Assembly: GCF_031143425.1 (NCBI RefSeq)
Contig: NC_090439.1
Coordinates: 642,817,465-642,881,464 of the forward strand
Source of the DNA: Pleurodeles waltl
Lineage: Eukaryota; Chordata; Amphibia; Caudata; Salamandridae
Length of the DNA: 64,000 bases
Reading direction: 5' to 3'
Part shown: piece by piece, positions 1 through 11,160 of the stretch
How positions within the stretch are numbered: the first letter of the stretch is position 1
Layout: every line of letters starts with the position of its first letter
Program-made: the position numbers and the translations under genes
The notes under the pieces: model-generated
Databases searched by the model: none
Told to the model about the DNA's origin: nothing
Seen by the model: only the letters and a program-made list of their open reading frames with translations

Positions 1-258
1 AATTAGGGCCAGTGGTGATGTTAACATGCCCTGATATTTTGACATTAAGTTTGGTATGCTCTCAGTTCGGACTGGGAATTATAGCCTGTGCAAAATGCAA
101 AAACAGCCTTGGGGTGTCCCACGAGAAGTTTGGTTGTTGAGAGGCAGCTAAACAAAGAAGTGAGCTATTTTAAGGGCCTGATCCAGGGCCTCCAACGGTG
201 TGAACACACCCCAATTTTACTGCAGCCACATGGAGAAGTTTAACTTTTTTCACCTTTA

Positions 259-388
259 GGCCCATATTTATACTTTTTTAGCGCTGCATTTGCACCGCTT
301 TTTGACGCAAAAGCGGCACAAACTTACAAAATACAATTGTGTAAAAAAACAATGCAAATGCAGCGCTAAAAAAGTATAAATATGGGCC
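259..388. mobile_element. 130-bp palindromic MITE, TTTATAC family
   Basis: A 36-bp perfect terminal inverted repeat starts GGCCCATATTTATAC and is mirrored exactly at the right end. The element is flanked by TTA at 256-258 and 389-391, the 3-bp TWA target duplication typical of PIF/Harbinger. There is no coding capacity. The same terminal motif opens the larger elements at 5791-6702 and 44373-45285, so this looks like a minimal member of that family. Confidence 0.85.
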
Positions 389-391
389 TTA

Positions 392-867
392 GTGTGATAT
401 TCTGTAGGTTCAGGCTGGCAATTAGGGCCTGAGAGCAAGCTCAGACTCGCAAATGCACAAGGTTTCCGTGAGGCAACTCTTTTCTTAGCTGTTGCAGCGA
501 GGAGGAGATACATAGAAAGTGAGTGATGGTTTTCTCACCCAACCCACAAAGATGACACATTAAACCTGGAGTTGGAGTGTTCTGCTATGTCAGCAGATGA
601 CTCTGCATGTTCCGTTTCCCCAGTCTGAGTGCCACATGTCTGGCTTTTAGCCAGATTTGGTAGGTGCAGGTGTTGTCTTTCTGCTGGTTCCATAGGTGTA
701 GGAATTAATTACTGCCCAGGCATGTGTAGGCTTGCTCAGCCCTGCCGTGTCATCCATCTTTGACAGCTTTTTCATGGTGATTGCTGAGAGCTTTGTGAAT
801 GCTGATTGTGGGAGATTGTTCCCAAGGCTTCTACAAATGAGACTTTGTTTAGTTTCTCATGAGGATG
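392..867. other. unassigned DNA left of the Gmr1-like LTR
   Basis: No supported gene, repeat or motif was recognised here. It is the flank of the 3' LTR that starts at 868. Bases 1-258 are likewise unassigned. Confidence 0.4.
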
Positions 868-1097
868 TGTAGGAGGCTGGCCTGGTTTGTAGTGGGTACC
901 TAAGGTACTTACACCTTATGCCAGGTCTAGTTATCCCTTATTAGTGAAATGTAGACTGTGTCTAGAAGCCAGGCTGTCTAGAGATAGCTGTAGGCAGAGC
1001 AGCCAGGGCTGAACTAGGAGACTTGCAATACCACTGTAGTCACACAGTACTCACACACATGAAAGACAATACTCAGTGTTACCAAAAATATAGATAC

Positions 1098-1103
1098 TTT
1101 ATT
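1098..1103 (-). promoter_or_regulatory. polyadenylation signal of the Gmr1-like LTR
   Basis: AATAAA on the minus strand (TTTATT on plus), about 230 bp from the 3' end of the LTR, which is where an R-region polyadenylation signal is expected. Confidence 0.6.
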
Positions 1104-4100
1104 TTCGTGACACAATGCCAAAAATACTTTGGACACTATACTCCATTAGGAGGTAAGTAAATTACACAATATATACACTAGTAACCAAAAACAGATAAGT
1201 AAATATTCAGAAAATAGTGCAAACAGTGAAAATCACAATAGGTTGCAATGGTCCTAGAGGGAACACAAACTGTATACTAAAATAGTGGAATACGAAAGTC
1301 GGTTTTCCACTTAGGCAAGTGTAATGTGTAGAGGGGCGCTGGGAGTGTAAGAAAACACCAAAGGTAAGTAAAATATCCCACTCCTGACCCCAGGAAAGCA
1401 TGAGTAAAACACAGCAAGTTTCCTAGAACACACTAGAAGTCGTGATAGAAAATAATGCAAGAACCAGAAGAGACTGCAAGACACCAACGATGGATTCCTG
1501 GACTTGAAGACCTGTGGAAGAAGGGGACCAAGTGCAAGAAGAACTGAAGAGCCCAGGGAGAACAGGAGCTCCTTCTAACCCGGATGAAGGTGCAAAAGAA
1601 GAACCACCGGTGAGAAGACAAAGTCAGCATTGCACCAAAGACGACAGATGCAGATTCCTGGTTGATGCAAAAGATGTCCCACGCCGAATGGATGGATGCA
1701 GTCTGGTTTGCATCGTTGGATTCCACCAACAAGCCCTGGCTCACGCAAAACATGCGGTTGGTGGAAATTGTCACTACTAGGGACCAGGAGGGATCTGGTG
1801 GCCTCTACCCACAAGGGGGAGACAGAGGTGGCTCTCAGCAACTTGGAGAGCCCTCAGAAGACCAGGCAGCGTGCACAGGAGTCCCACAGCACAGGGACAA
1901 ATGAGATGCAGATGGAGGCCCACGCAGCACGACACAAAGGATTCCCATGCCGCTCGAGAACCACTTGGGAAGCTGTGCGTCGCAGGATGGAGTGCTAAGG
2001 GCCTAAGCTGTGCTGTGCACGAAGAACTTCTTGGAAGGTCGCACACAAGCCCCAGCAAATGCAAGTCATGCAGTGCACGGGGGTACTGTCTTGCTTGGGG
2101 AGGCAGACTCTTACCTCCACCAAATTTGGACAGCTGGATGTTGGGATTGTTGGTGTCACTTTAGTCCAACACCTGTGTCGCTGCATCCACGCCTGTCATC
2201 TGGAGAGGGGACTCAATCCACCGGTCGTCACTGGAGAAAGGTGCCTGCTGAAGCAGGGAAGTGACTCCCTCAGTCCACTGGAGATTCCTTCGGTTCTTCT
2301 GGTGCAGGCTGAAGACAGGTAGTCCTCGGAGGATGCACGACCTGGAAACTGTTGCAGTTTCTGGCAGACGCTGAAGATACAATGTTGCCGAAGTCGTCTT
2401 TGCTTCTTTGTTGCAGTTTTGTAGAGTTCCTGGAGCAGTCAGCAGTTGATCCGTCGGTAGAAGATGAAGTAAGGGATGGAGAGAATTCCCACTGTAGTCT
2501 TGCAATCCGAATCTAAAGAACCACCCAGAGGAGAGACCATAAATAATTCTGAGAGGGGGATTGGTCACCTAACCAGCTAAGCACCTATCAGGAGGGGTCC
2601 CTGACATTACCTGCTGGCACTGGCCACTCAGATGCTCCCAGAGTTCTCTGACCAACCCTACAAACAAGATGGTAGAACCCAGGGACACTCTGTCGGAGTT
2701 CTGGGCATCACCCTTGGGGTGGTGATGGACAAGGGAGTGGTCACTCCCCTTTCCTTTGCCCAGTTCCGTGCCAGAGCAGGGACTGGGTGTCCCTGAACCG
2801 GTGTATACCGCATTATGCAAGGAGGGCACCATCTGTGCCCTTCAAAGCATTTCCAGTGGCTCTGGCGTAATACCCCTCTTCTGAAGGAAATGCATTGTTC
2901 TGCCTTCCTGGGATTGAGCTGCTTAAGCCCCAGGAGGGTAGACGCTTGTCTTTGAGGTGGCAGCAGCTGGGGCTGCAGTGGAAACCTCAGAAGGTTGGTA
3001 TGGCAGTACTGGGGGTCCACTGTGGAACCCCAGAGTCCATGGGATTTTGCAACCAATACTGGAATCACTATTGGGGTACAATTCCCAGTTGTTAGACACC
3101 TTGTTTGGCCATATTCGGGTTACAGCCATGAGAGGGGTATCCTCCCAGAGCCTCTGGAAATGCTCTGAAGGGCACAGATGGTGCCCTCCTTGCAATGGCA
3201 GTCTTGTATGAGCCTTTGTGAGAAAACAGGGCTGATTGCAGAGGCCCCCTAACTTTTTGCCCCCATTTTCCACTTTTTGCTGGTGTTTCCCTGACTCTGA
3301 TGGTGCCCTGGGTACTGCTAAACAGTCGCAGGGCCTGTGCTCATTGTAAAATGGATATGCAAATTAGGCTAATTATAATTGGCTAAGTTAACCTACCTAT
3401 AAGTCCCTAGTATATGGTAGGGCATGTAGGTTTAGGGACCACAGCATAGGTAGTGCACCCATAGGTGCACTGCTGAGGTGCCCAGTGTCATTTTAAAGGC
3501 AGGCCTGCCTTGCTGGCTGCTTTTAAGTTAAAGTTACATGCAAATTCGACTTTGGAATTAAAAGTAGTTCCAAAGTCTTAAACTACCTTATTTTTACATA
3601 TAAGTCACCCCTAAGGTGTGCCCTATGTGCCCCTAGGGCTGGGTGCCATGTAACTATAAGCAGGGACTTTATAAAAATCGTTTTATAAGCCCTGGTGAGG
3701 TAAAAACAGCCAAATTCGTTTTTCCCTCATTGTAGTAAATGGCCTTCATAGGCTAAAATGGGGAGACTTTATTTTAATTTTTAAAGTCTCCTTAAATGAT
3801 GCATACCAAGAGTTTGGTATCAAATTAATTGTTGTAATAAGTCCCACAACTTCCAGGTTGTTGGATTTAATATAACTTGTTCAGGTAAAGAGTTTTAAAC
3901 TTTACCTGAAAAGTTGCCAATTTCAGCCCTGCATTGTTTTTGCTGCTGTGCTCTGATTGGCTAGCCTGAGCAGCTTGGCCAAGCTGCCTTGATGAGGTGT
4001 GAAGTGGCCTCGCTTCACACAAAGGAATGTGCCTATGGGAAGGAATCTCCCCTCAGCAGATGGTGAGGCAGGAAGGGGGAGGGCTGCCAAACTGGTCTTC

Positions 4101-4944
4101 AAAGGCAGAGAAGGACATTTGGAGCAACCAGCAACCCCCCCACATACTGCAACCCCAGACAACTAGGTGCCCCCTTGATTAGATTAGGAGAGGGCAGGAG
4201 AGGGATGTGTTTATGATTTTTAGCCACACCAGTGGGTGGGCTCAGCCAGATGTAACCTCCAAAAATCAGATTCAGCCATGATGGATTTTTAGAGAATGTT
4301 GCCTCCTGGGATGGATTTTTGCCGCACTTCCCAGGAAGTGGTCTTCACCGGGGGAAGGACCCTGCACCTGATTGGAGAACCAGGACCCCCCGGCTTTTCA
4401 CCCAGGAGCAAGGATAAAACTGGCAGACCTGCACCCACACCTCAGTTCCCTACCACATCCAACAAGGAAGAACAACAGAAGAAGAAGGACTGCCCTGCTG
4501 GACCCCTGGCCTGCACCTGGAACCTGCCCTCAGAAGGACTGCACCAGCTGCACACTTGGGCTTCACCACAAGAAGGACTTTGCCTGCCTTCAACTGGTTC
4601 AAGGAGGGACTCCCTGTTTGCTACAGGTGAAAAATTGCTATCCAGAGTCCCCTGCACCAACTCCTGAAGAAAGCGACCAGCTGACCACTGTCCAGTGGCC
4701 AAAAAGGAGTTTGCGCCAGGTGCATTCTGGGAGTTGTAGTCCGCACCCCCACAGGACCATCTCAGAACTTCTGGACCCCTGGGGTGAGCTGTGGACCCCA
4801 AAAGAACCTTAAAAGGACATCTGGGAGAAGCCCCAGAAGTTTGGAGAAGTTTGGACAACTGTTGTAAAAAAGCTCCATAGAGGGACCGACCCGCCGCGGC
4901 AACCCTAGCCGGCTTGCCTCAACCGCGACCCGGCCTGATTTGCT

Positions 4945-5543
4945 GGTTCCGCCGCCCGCCAAGCGGGAACCGCCAGAAGACCGTCCCGCGGTCAAAAGAC
5001 CGTCCTGCGGTCAAAAGACCGCGGCGGTCATTCTGGGTTTCCCACTGGGCTGGCGGGCGACCGCCAAAAGTCCGCCCGCCAGCCCAGTGGGAAACACCCT
5101 TCCCACGAGGAAGCCGGCTCCGAATGGAGCCGGCGGAGTGGGAAGGTGCGACGGGTGCAGTTGCACCCGTCGCGAATTTCAGTGTCTGCAAAGCAGACAC
5201 TGAAATTCCTTGTGGGGCCCTCTTATGGGGGCCCCTGCAGTGCCCATGCCATTGGCATGGGCACTGCAGGGGCCCCCAGGGGCCCCACGACACCCCATAC
5301 CGCCATCCTGTTCCTGGCAGGTCGCAGATGGCGGTATGGGGTGTCAGAATCCCCATGGCGGCGCAGCAAGCTGCGCCGCCATGGCGGATTCCCATGGGCA
5401 GCGGAAAGTCGGCGGTACACCGCCGGCTTTCCGCTTCTGGCCGCGGCTGTACCGCCGCGGTCAGAATGCCCGGCGGAGCACCGCCAGCCTGTTGGCGGAC
5501 CCCCGCCCTGGCGGTATTTACCGCCAGGGTCAGAATGACCCCC
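4945..5543. mobile_element. hairpin-array element, copy 1
   Basis: A run of consecutive near-perfect hairpins: a GGCGGG/CCCGCC module, CCCACTGGGCTGGCGGG with its mirror, GACGGGTGCAGTTGCACCCG, CAGTGTCTGC/GCAGACACTG, CCTGCAGTGCCCATGCC with its mirror, ATACCGCCATC with its mirror, CATGGCGGCGCAGC with its mirror, and a closing TGGCGGTATTTACCGCCA. The right end reads CAGAATGACCCCC followed by TAA. The left terminus is eroded, so its position is approximate. Other copies lie at 16349-16978 and 57757-58334. Overlapping ORFs in six frames are by-products of the palindromes and GC content. Confidence 0.8.
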
Positions 5544-5790
5544 TAAGTCCGAAGGTAAAAAGTTGACCGGGACCTCCCAGCCAGCGTATCCGAGGAGGGC
5601 TCCCTGGACGTCGGATCAAGATCCAGGTTTACCCCGTTGGAAGGATTTTCACCTCGAAAAAACGACTAAGTCCGAAGGTAAAAATCTCCACCGAGGATTC
5701 CAGCATCGCGTATCCGGAGAAGGGCTCCAGGAGGTCGGATTGGACTGGCAGGTTCATCCCGCTGAAGAAAATCTTCAAAAAAGAGACTAA

Positions 5791-6702
5791 GAGCCATATT
5801 TATACTCTGTTTGCGCCGGATTTGCGTAGTTTTTTTTAACGCAAATTCGACGCAAAATGAACTCCATATTTATACTTTGGCGTTAGACGCATCTAGCGCC
5901 AAAGTTCATGGAGTTTGCGTCATTTTTTAGCGTGGACACCTTCCTTGCATTAATGATATGCAAGGTAGGCGTTCCCTTCTAAAAAATGACTCCGAGGCAT
6001 GTGTGCCGTATTTACACTCCCGGGCAAAAATGACGCCCGGGAGTGGGCGGGTCCAAAAAAATGACATCCAGCCGCTTTTGCGTCATTTTTTAACGCCTGG
6101 TCAGGGCAGGCTTTAAGGGAACTGTGGGCTCGGAAGGAGCCCAGAGGTGCCCTCCCATGCCCCCAGGGACACCCCCTGCCACCCTTGCCCACCCCAGGAG
6201 GACGCCCAAGGATGGAGGGACCCATCCCAGGGAACTTAAGGTAAGTTCAGGCAAGTTATTTATTTATTTATTTTTTGTGGCATAGGGGGGCCTGATTTGT
6301 GCCCCCCTACATGCCACTATGCCCAATGACCATGCCCAGGGGACAGGAGTCCCCTGGGCATGGCCATTGGGCAAGGGGGCATGACTCCTGTCTGTGCTAA
6401 GACAGGAGTCATTTCAATGGGGGTTGGGAGTCAAAAAAAATGGCGCAAATAGGGTTGAGGCGAAAATTTTGCCTCAGCCTGACTTGCCCCATTTTTTGAC
6501 GCCCAAGCTCCATTTTCCCCTACGCCGGCGCTGCCTGGTGTAAGTCATTTTTTTTTACGCACACCAGGCAGCTCCGCCGGCTAACGCCGGCTAACGTCAT
6601 TGAATAAATACGGCGCCCGCATGGCGCTTCAGAATGGCGTTAAATTTTTTGACGCACAACTGCGTTGGCGCAGTTGTGGGTCGAAAAGTATAAATATGGC
6701 CC
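5791..6702. mobile_element. 912-bp MITE, TTTATAC family (copy A)
   Basis: Left end GAGCCATATTTATACT, right end AGTATAAATATGGCCC, with target duplication TAA at 5788-5790 and 6703-6705. The interior holds nested palindromes, including TTTGGCGTTAGACGC with its mirror and CATGCCCAGGGGAC with its mirror. The element at 44373-45285 is a 913-bp copy in the opposite orientation. It inserted into the solo LTR, whose repeated AAGTGTGAAGGTAAA / AAGTCCGAAGGTAAA motif continues on both sides. Confidence 0.85.
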
Positions 6703-7557
6703 TAAGTGTGAAGGTAAACTTTTAACCGAGGCCTCCCGCGACCTGTAGCCGAGCAGGGCTCCATCGCGGTCAGCCTGAAACTTTGACTTTGCCCCGGTCG
6801 AGGTGCAACCAGATGACCCGATTGGCGCTTTTTGTTTCTAGGCGTTAAAAAACAATAATTCTTTAAAAATGTATATCTCCGGTTTCCCTTATCCGATTTT
6901 ATTCGTTTTGGTGTCATTTTAAAGATGAAAATATAATCTATTTTTATAAATTGGTTTTGGATTTTTAAACTGTTTCCTGTGTTTTATTTAATTACTGTTT
7001 TGTGATATTTGAATGCTTTACACTCTGTCTCCTAAGTTAAGCCTTGAGGCTCGTTGCCAAGCTACCAAGGGTTGAGCTGGTGTTAATTTACTGAGACCTA
7101 ACTGGACCTTAGTGGAGGTTACTGGCCTATTGCTAAGCGTAGGTACCTACCTGCCCTTACCAATAACCCATTTTCCAACAGCCTTTGTATGGGTTCTTTA
7201 TGGGTGGCAAAAGAAATGCTGCACTCCATAAGGATCCCCTGGAACCCCAATGCCCTGGGTACCTATGTACCATATACTAGGGACTTATAAGGGGGGTCCA
7301 GTATTCCAATTTGGAGTGAAATACTGAGCGACTAGTATGTAGTGACAAATTTAGAAACAGAGAGAGCTTGAACACTGGAGTTCTGATTAGCAGGACTCTA
7401 GTGACAATTTAGAAAACAGTGAAACACACTGACAAGCAGGCCATAAACCATAAATACTGGGGTCCTGAATAGCAGGATCATAGTGACACAGTCAAAAACA
7501 CATTGACATCAGGCAGAAATTGGGGGTAACATGCCAAAAAGAGGGTACTCTCTTACA

Positions 7558-7571
7558 CAACCCCCCCAAAC
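7558..7571 (-). promoter_or_regulatory. polypurine tract
   Basis: On the minus strand GTTTGGGGGGGTTG lies directly before the LTR start TGTAAGAGAG. This is the expected plus-strand priming site of an LTR retrotransposon and fixes the LTR boundary. Confidence 0.7.
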
Positions 7572-7585
7572 GAGGGACAAAAATG

Positions 7586-9072
7586 CTAACCCTGCCCAGA
7601 TGAATCTTCATTGTCTAAGTGGAAATATCTGGAGAGTCCATCTGCATTTAAGTGGTTACTCCCAGGTATATATTTCACTGTAAAGCCAATACCCTGTGGG
7701 GAAATGGACTGCCTCAACAATTTAGGGTTTTCTCCTTTCATCTGTTTTAACCACAAGAGAGGTTTGTGGTCTGTCTGAACTATGTAGTGAGTCCCAAACA
7801 AGTAGGGTCTTAGCTTCTTCAGAGGCCAGACCACAGCAAAGGCTTCCCTCTATGGCTGACCAATGCTTTTCTCTAGGGGTCAACCTCCTACTAATGAAAG
7901 CAACAGGTTGATCCTGGCCATCTGAGTTAAATTGTAATAACACAGCCCCAACCCCTACCTCAGAAGATCTGTCTGGACAATGAACTTCTTAGAATAGTTT
8001 AAGCTTTTCAGGACAGGTACAATACACATGGCCTGCTTAAGCTCCTAGAAAGCTTTTTGACAGCTGGCTGTCCATAATACCTTCTTGGGCATTTTCTTTG
8101 AAGTGAGGTCATTAAGAGGGGCAACAATGGAGCCATAGTTCTTAATGAACCTCCTGTGATACCCAGTGAGGCCAAGAAAGGCTCTGACCTGGGGCTGCGT
8201 AGTAGGGGGAGACCAGTCTAAAATAATCTGGATCTTCCCCTGTAGTGGTTCAATCTCTTCCCCACCAACTAGATGTTTCAGATAAACCACGTTCCCCTGC
8301 CCTATCTGGAATTTTTAAGCCTTGATAGTGAGGCCTCTCTTTTGTAGGGCCTCCAAAATTTTCCACAGCTGGACCAGGTGGTCATCCCAGGTGGAGCTAA
8401 ATACAGCAATATCATCTAGATTTGCTGCACTGAAAGCTTCCAGACTTTGGAGGACTATATTCACTAGCCTTTGGAAAGTGGCAGGTGCATTTTTCAGGCC
8501 AAAAGGCATAACTGTAAATTGGTAATGCCCTCCAATGGTTGAGAATGCAGTTTTAGGTTTAGCATCTTCTGATTGCTTGATCTGCCAATACCCTGCAGTC
8601 AATAGTACTCAAATACTTGGCAGATGCCAGTGTATCTATCAGCTCATAATCCCTGGGCATAGGGTGAGTAGCAGTCTTGGTGACTGTGTTGACCCCTCTA
8701 TAATCCACACAAAACCTCATGTCCTTTTTCCCATTCTGAGAATGAGGTTTTGGCACTCGCACCACTGGGCTGGCCCATGGGCTATCTGAGTGCTCAATCA
8801 CTCCTAAGTCCAACATCTTCTGAACCTCAGACTTAATACAGTCTCTGACATGGTCAGGCTGCCTTTAAATCTTACTTTTGACAGGTAAACTGTCTCCAGT
8901 ATCAATGGTATCCGCACACCAAGTGGTTTGACCAGGTGTAAGTGAAAAGAGTTCAGAGAATTGGCCTAAGAGGTTCCTGCAGTCCTCCTTTTGCTCGGCT
9001 GTAAAGCAGTCTGCAAGGATAACTCCTTCCACTGAGTCATCAGCTGCAGTGTTGGAGAAGAGGTCAGGGAGA
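7586..9072 (-). pseudogene. Gmr1-like Ty3/gypsy pol: reverse transcriptase and RNase H (decayed)
   Basis: Minus-strand segments read in order as Ty3/gypsy RT: MLDLGVIEHSDSPWASPVV, then RFCVDYRGVNTVT, AGYWQIKQSEDAKPKTAFST, YQFTVMPFGLKNAPATFQR, and the catalytic region ANLDDIAVFSS. The connection follows (VRAFLGLTGYHRRFI) and then RNase H (FISRRLTPREKHW, YIVQTDHKPLLWL, VKYIPGSNHLNADGLSR). The usual tyrosine of the Y-x-D-D box is asparagine here. Frame changes near 8600, 8300, 8045 and 7830 and in-frame stops make it non-functional. Upstream toward 9072 the peptide DDSVEGVILADCFTAEQ links it to the integrase segment beyond the inserted LTR. Integrase preceding RT is the Gmr1-type domain order. 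Confidence 0.85.
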
Positions 9073-9076
9073 GGGT

Positions 9077-10050
9077 TGTAGTGTAGCCATTTTTAATGTA
9101 GCTTTTGCGCATTTGCTTAAAGTATTAGGCCTCTGTGCACTTTGCCCTAGATGCATTTTATTTAGCCTCGCACTGTTATTTTACAATAACCAGTTTCACT
9201 GTCTTTTTTTATTTCCTTCTATCACACTGTTTGGCTTACTTCAGCACTAGAGTTCTCAAACAATACATTCTTGCTCGCTCTGTGCTTCAGTCAAGGATGC
9301 AGTCTGGTACATTGCCGATAGACGTGGTAGAAGTTTAGTCTTTAGGGTTCGTAGAAAGTACACATTCTTACGTAGGGACGTTTCTTAGAACACCGGCGTG
9401 TTAGTTATAAAAACACTTCCTAGTCCTGGTACACGTAAGAGGGAGATTCCGACCATGGAACCACAACTAGACGCTGACTGCCCTGTTGCAGATGCTGATC
9501 CCGATCACAGGCCTTTGCTCAGGTATGAGGGTTGATGTCCTCCTGGGGGAACCTGAATGACAGGCTTAGAGCTTAACATGCTGTGCTCAAAATAGAACTT
9601 AGAAGAGAGAACGTAATCTAGTTGCACTATGATAACGTTATTCTTATGTTTCACTCTCCTCGTAACTATTTCAATCCTACTGTGTTGTATGGTTCTGGTT
9701 ATTACGGCTCACGCCTTGTTATCTAAAATGCAGTTGTTTTATTAAAACAATCTTGAAAACTCAAACTGCCTTTGTCATTTATATATGAGACCACACTGTG
9801 TATGAGAGAACTGGTTGGGATCTTAGTGACCACGACTTCCCTGGGAAGCACTAAGATGTAATGCGCTCGGCTGCCCAAATGTCTCTTCCTGTTGGGAGAG
9901 ATGAGGCACTGCTAGTTAGCTGGAGCTCAACCCGGATTTGGGGTGACAGGGGTCCTTCGCCGTGGGTTAGACTTAGTCCCCCACACTGTGAACGATCTTG
10001 CCACCCAAAAATCCAGTAGTCTCATTAGGATAATGAGAGCCTACTCGACA
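9077..10050 (+). mobile_element. 974-bp solo LTR inserted in the pol gene
   Basis: It begins TGTAGTGTAGCC and ends CTACTCGACA, flanked by the 4-bp duplication GGGT at 9073-9076 and 10051-10054. A TATA box (TATAAAAA) lies at 9406-9413 and an ATTAAA signal at 9741-9746, in the right order for U3-R-U5 on the plus strand. Removing it rejoins the pol of the host element. The family is not recognised. A 4-bp duplication fits many gypsy and class I endogenous retroviral LTRs. No coding sequence remains. Confidence 0.75.
9406..9413 (+). promoter_or_regulatory. TATA box of the inserted solo LTR
   Basis: TATAAAAA, 335 bp upstream of the LTR's ATTAAA signal. This suits a U3 core promoter, but activity cannot be judged from sequence. 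Confidence 0.45.
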
Positions 10051-10084
10051 GGGTCATTCTCTCTTCCTCCTGCCCCACATCAGT

Positions 10085-10688
10085 GGCCATGAGTAGGGTC
10101 AAGTCTGCCCTATCATACTAGGGCTTCAGGCAGTTCACATGAAGTACTCTTAGAGGACTTCTGGGAGCGCCTAGGTCTACCAGATAGGTGACCTCACCCT
10201 TATTCTCCACTATGAGATGTGATCCACTCCATTTGTCCGGAAGTGCGCTTGGTGCCACATGCTCCAACACCCACATCTTCTGTCCTGGATGGTACTCAGT
10301 CAGGACAGCCTTCTGGCCATGCCATTCCTTCTGGAGCTCTTGGCTTGCCTGGAGGTTTTTAATGGCATTTGTCATGTACTCAGCCATTCTTGATCTTAGG
10401 CCCAGCACATAATCCACAATGTCTTGATTAGGGGGCTTCAAGGGTTGCTCCCAACCATCTTTGACAAGTGCAAGTGGACCCCTAACAGGGTGACTAAAAA
10501 GGAGTTCAAAGGGGCTATAGCCCTCTCCCTTCTGGGGTGCCTCCCTGTATTCAAAAAGGAGGCATGGCAGTAGGACATCCCATCTCCTCCTGAGATTTTC
10601 AGAAAGTCCCATGATCATGCCTTTGAGAGTTTTATTAAATCTCTCAACCAGTCCATTAGTTTGTGGATGATAGGGTGTTGTGAATTTA
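10085..10688 (-). pseudogene. Gmr1-like integrase, C-terminal half
   Basis: On the minus strand the segment opens with TTPYHPQTNGLVERFNKTLK, the conserved end of the gypsy integrase core, runs through FEYREAPQKGEGYSPFELLF, and ends in a C-terminal region with VTYLVDLGAPRSP and LRVLHVNCLKP. An in-frame TAG follows LKP near 10122, and the frame then continues to about 10055. There it meets the inserted solo LTR and, beyond it, the RT linker. Coding is cut off upstream at about 10688, so the catalytic N-terminal half, protease and gag are missing. Because it precedes RT on the coding strand, the order is IN-RT-RH rather than the usual gypsy RT-RH-IN. Confidence 0.85.
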
Positions 10689-10689
10689 T

Positions 10690-11157
10690 ATATTAAGATT
10701 GTATAAGGGGGAGTATCCGTCCAATGTCACTTGTGTTGCAGCGCAGTTTCTGTTCATTTCGGACGGGTACAAACAGTGGGCTCTCTGCTTCTTAAGGCAC
10801 CTCGTGGGAGCGCTGCAATGTCATGTGCTCAGTGCTGAGGCTCAAGGTGTGGAAACTGCGGTCTTGCTCCTCTTTCCCAGGTTATAGTTGCACCAGTAGA
10901 AGGGATTTCACAGGCCTCCCTCATCCAGTGTCTTATATGTTCCAAACAATGGAGGCTGTCATGTGCCCAAGGGCCAGCACACCCCAGGTAAGGAGCACAG
11001 CAGGGAAAGTAGCTTTTTACTCCTGCGAGGCCCTCACCGGGTCTATGTAGCATGTTGCATTGAGCTCATCGTGTAGGTGGCCGGCGGGACTCACGGGAGG
11101 CTGTGTGCGGTGACAGCTTCGATCTCATGGCCCAGGTGTTTCACTCGAGCTCAGCAT
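10690..11157. other. unassigned DNA at the truncation point of the Gmr1-like element
   Basis: Integrase homology stops abruptly near 10688 at a T/A-rich junction (TTTATATATTAAG). No gene or repeat was recognised from there to the Harbinger derivative at 11161. Short open frames here lack any protein signature. Confidence 0.4.
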
Positions 11158-11160
11158 TAA

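Larger units (their letters stand above)
3217..7180 (+). mobile_element. solo LTR (~2.4 kb net) inside the Gmr1-like LTR
   Basis: It begins TGTGAGAAAACAGG and ends CCATTTTCCAACA, flanked by the identical 5-bp duplication GCCTT at 3212-3216 and 7181-7185. That proves insertion into the surrounding LTR. Two palindromic MITEs (about 4945-5543 and 5791-6702) account for about 1.5 kb of its length. It shares motifs with the solo LTR at 30926-42013: CTAACTTTTTGCC near the start, GTCCCTAGTA, and CCAAGCTACCAAGGG near the end. The two are therefore members of one LTR superfamily on the same strand. No internal coding region remains, so it is best read as the product of LTR-LTR recombination. Confidence 0.85.
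868..7557 (-). mobile_element. 3' LTR of Gmr1-like Ty3/gypsy element, split by a nested LTR
   Basis: Read on the minus strand the LTR starts TGTAAGAGAGTACCC just after a G-rich polypurine tract and ends CCAGCCTCCTACA, giving TG...CA ends with the imperfect inverted repeat TGTARGAG. The stretch 3217-7180 is a separate solo LTR insertion, so the original LTR is about 2.7 kb. A minus-strand AATAAA lies at 1098-1103, placing the R/U5 boundary near the left end. The pol gene follows at 7586-10688. Apparent ORFs in 1200-3200 have no recognisable protein similarity and are taken as LTR noise. The left edge could shift by 2 bp because the sequence reads TGTGTAGG. Confidence 0.8.

Noticed and set aside
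1433..3273. Series of 85-146-codon open frames on both strands
   Set aside because: They lie inside the Gmr1-like LTR, overlap each other and show no recognisable motif.
4914..5566. Overlapping 120-210-codon frames in both strands
   Set aside because: They arise from GC-rich palindromes of the hairpin-array element. Equivalent shadows occur in the other two copies.
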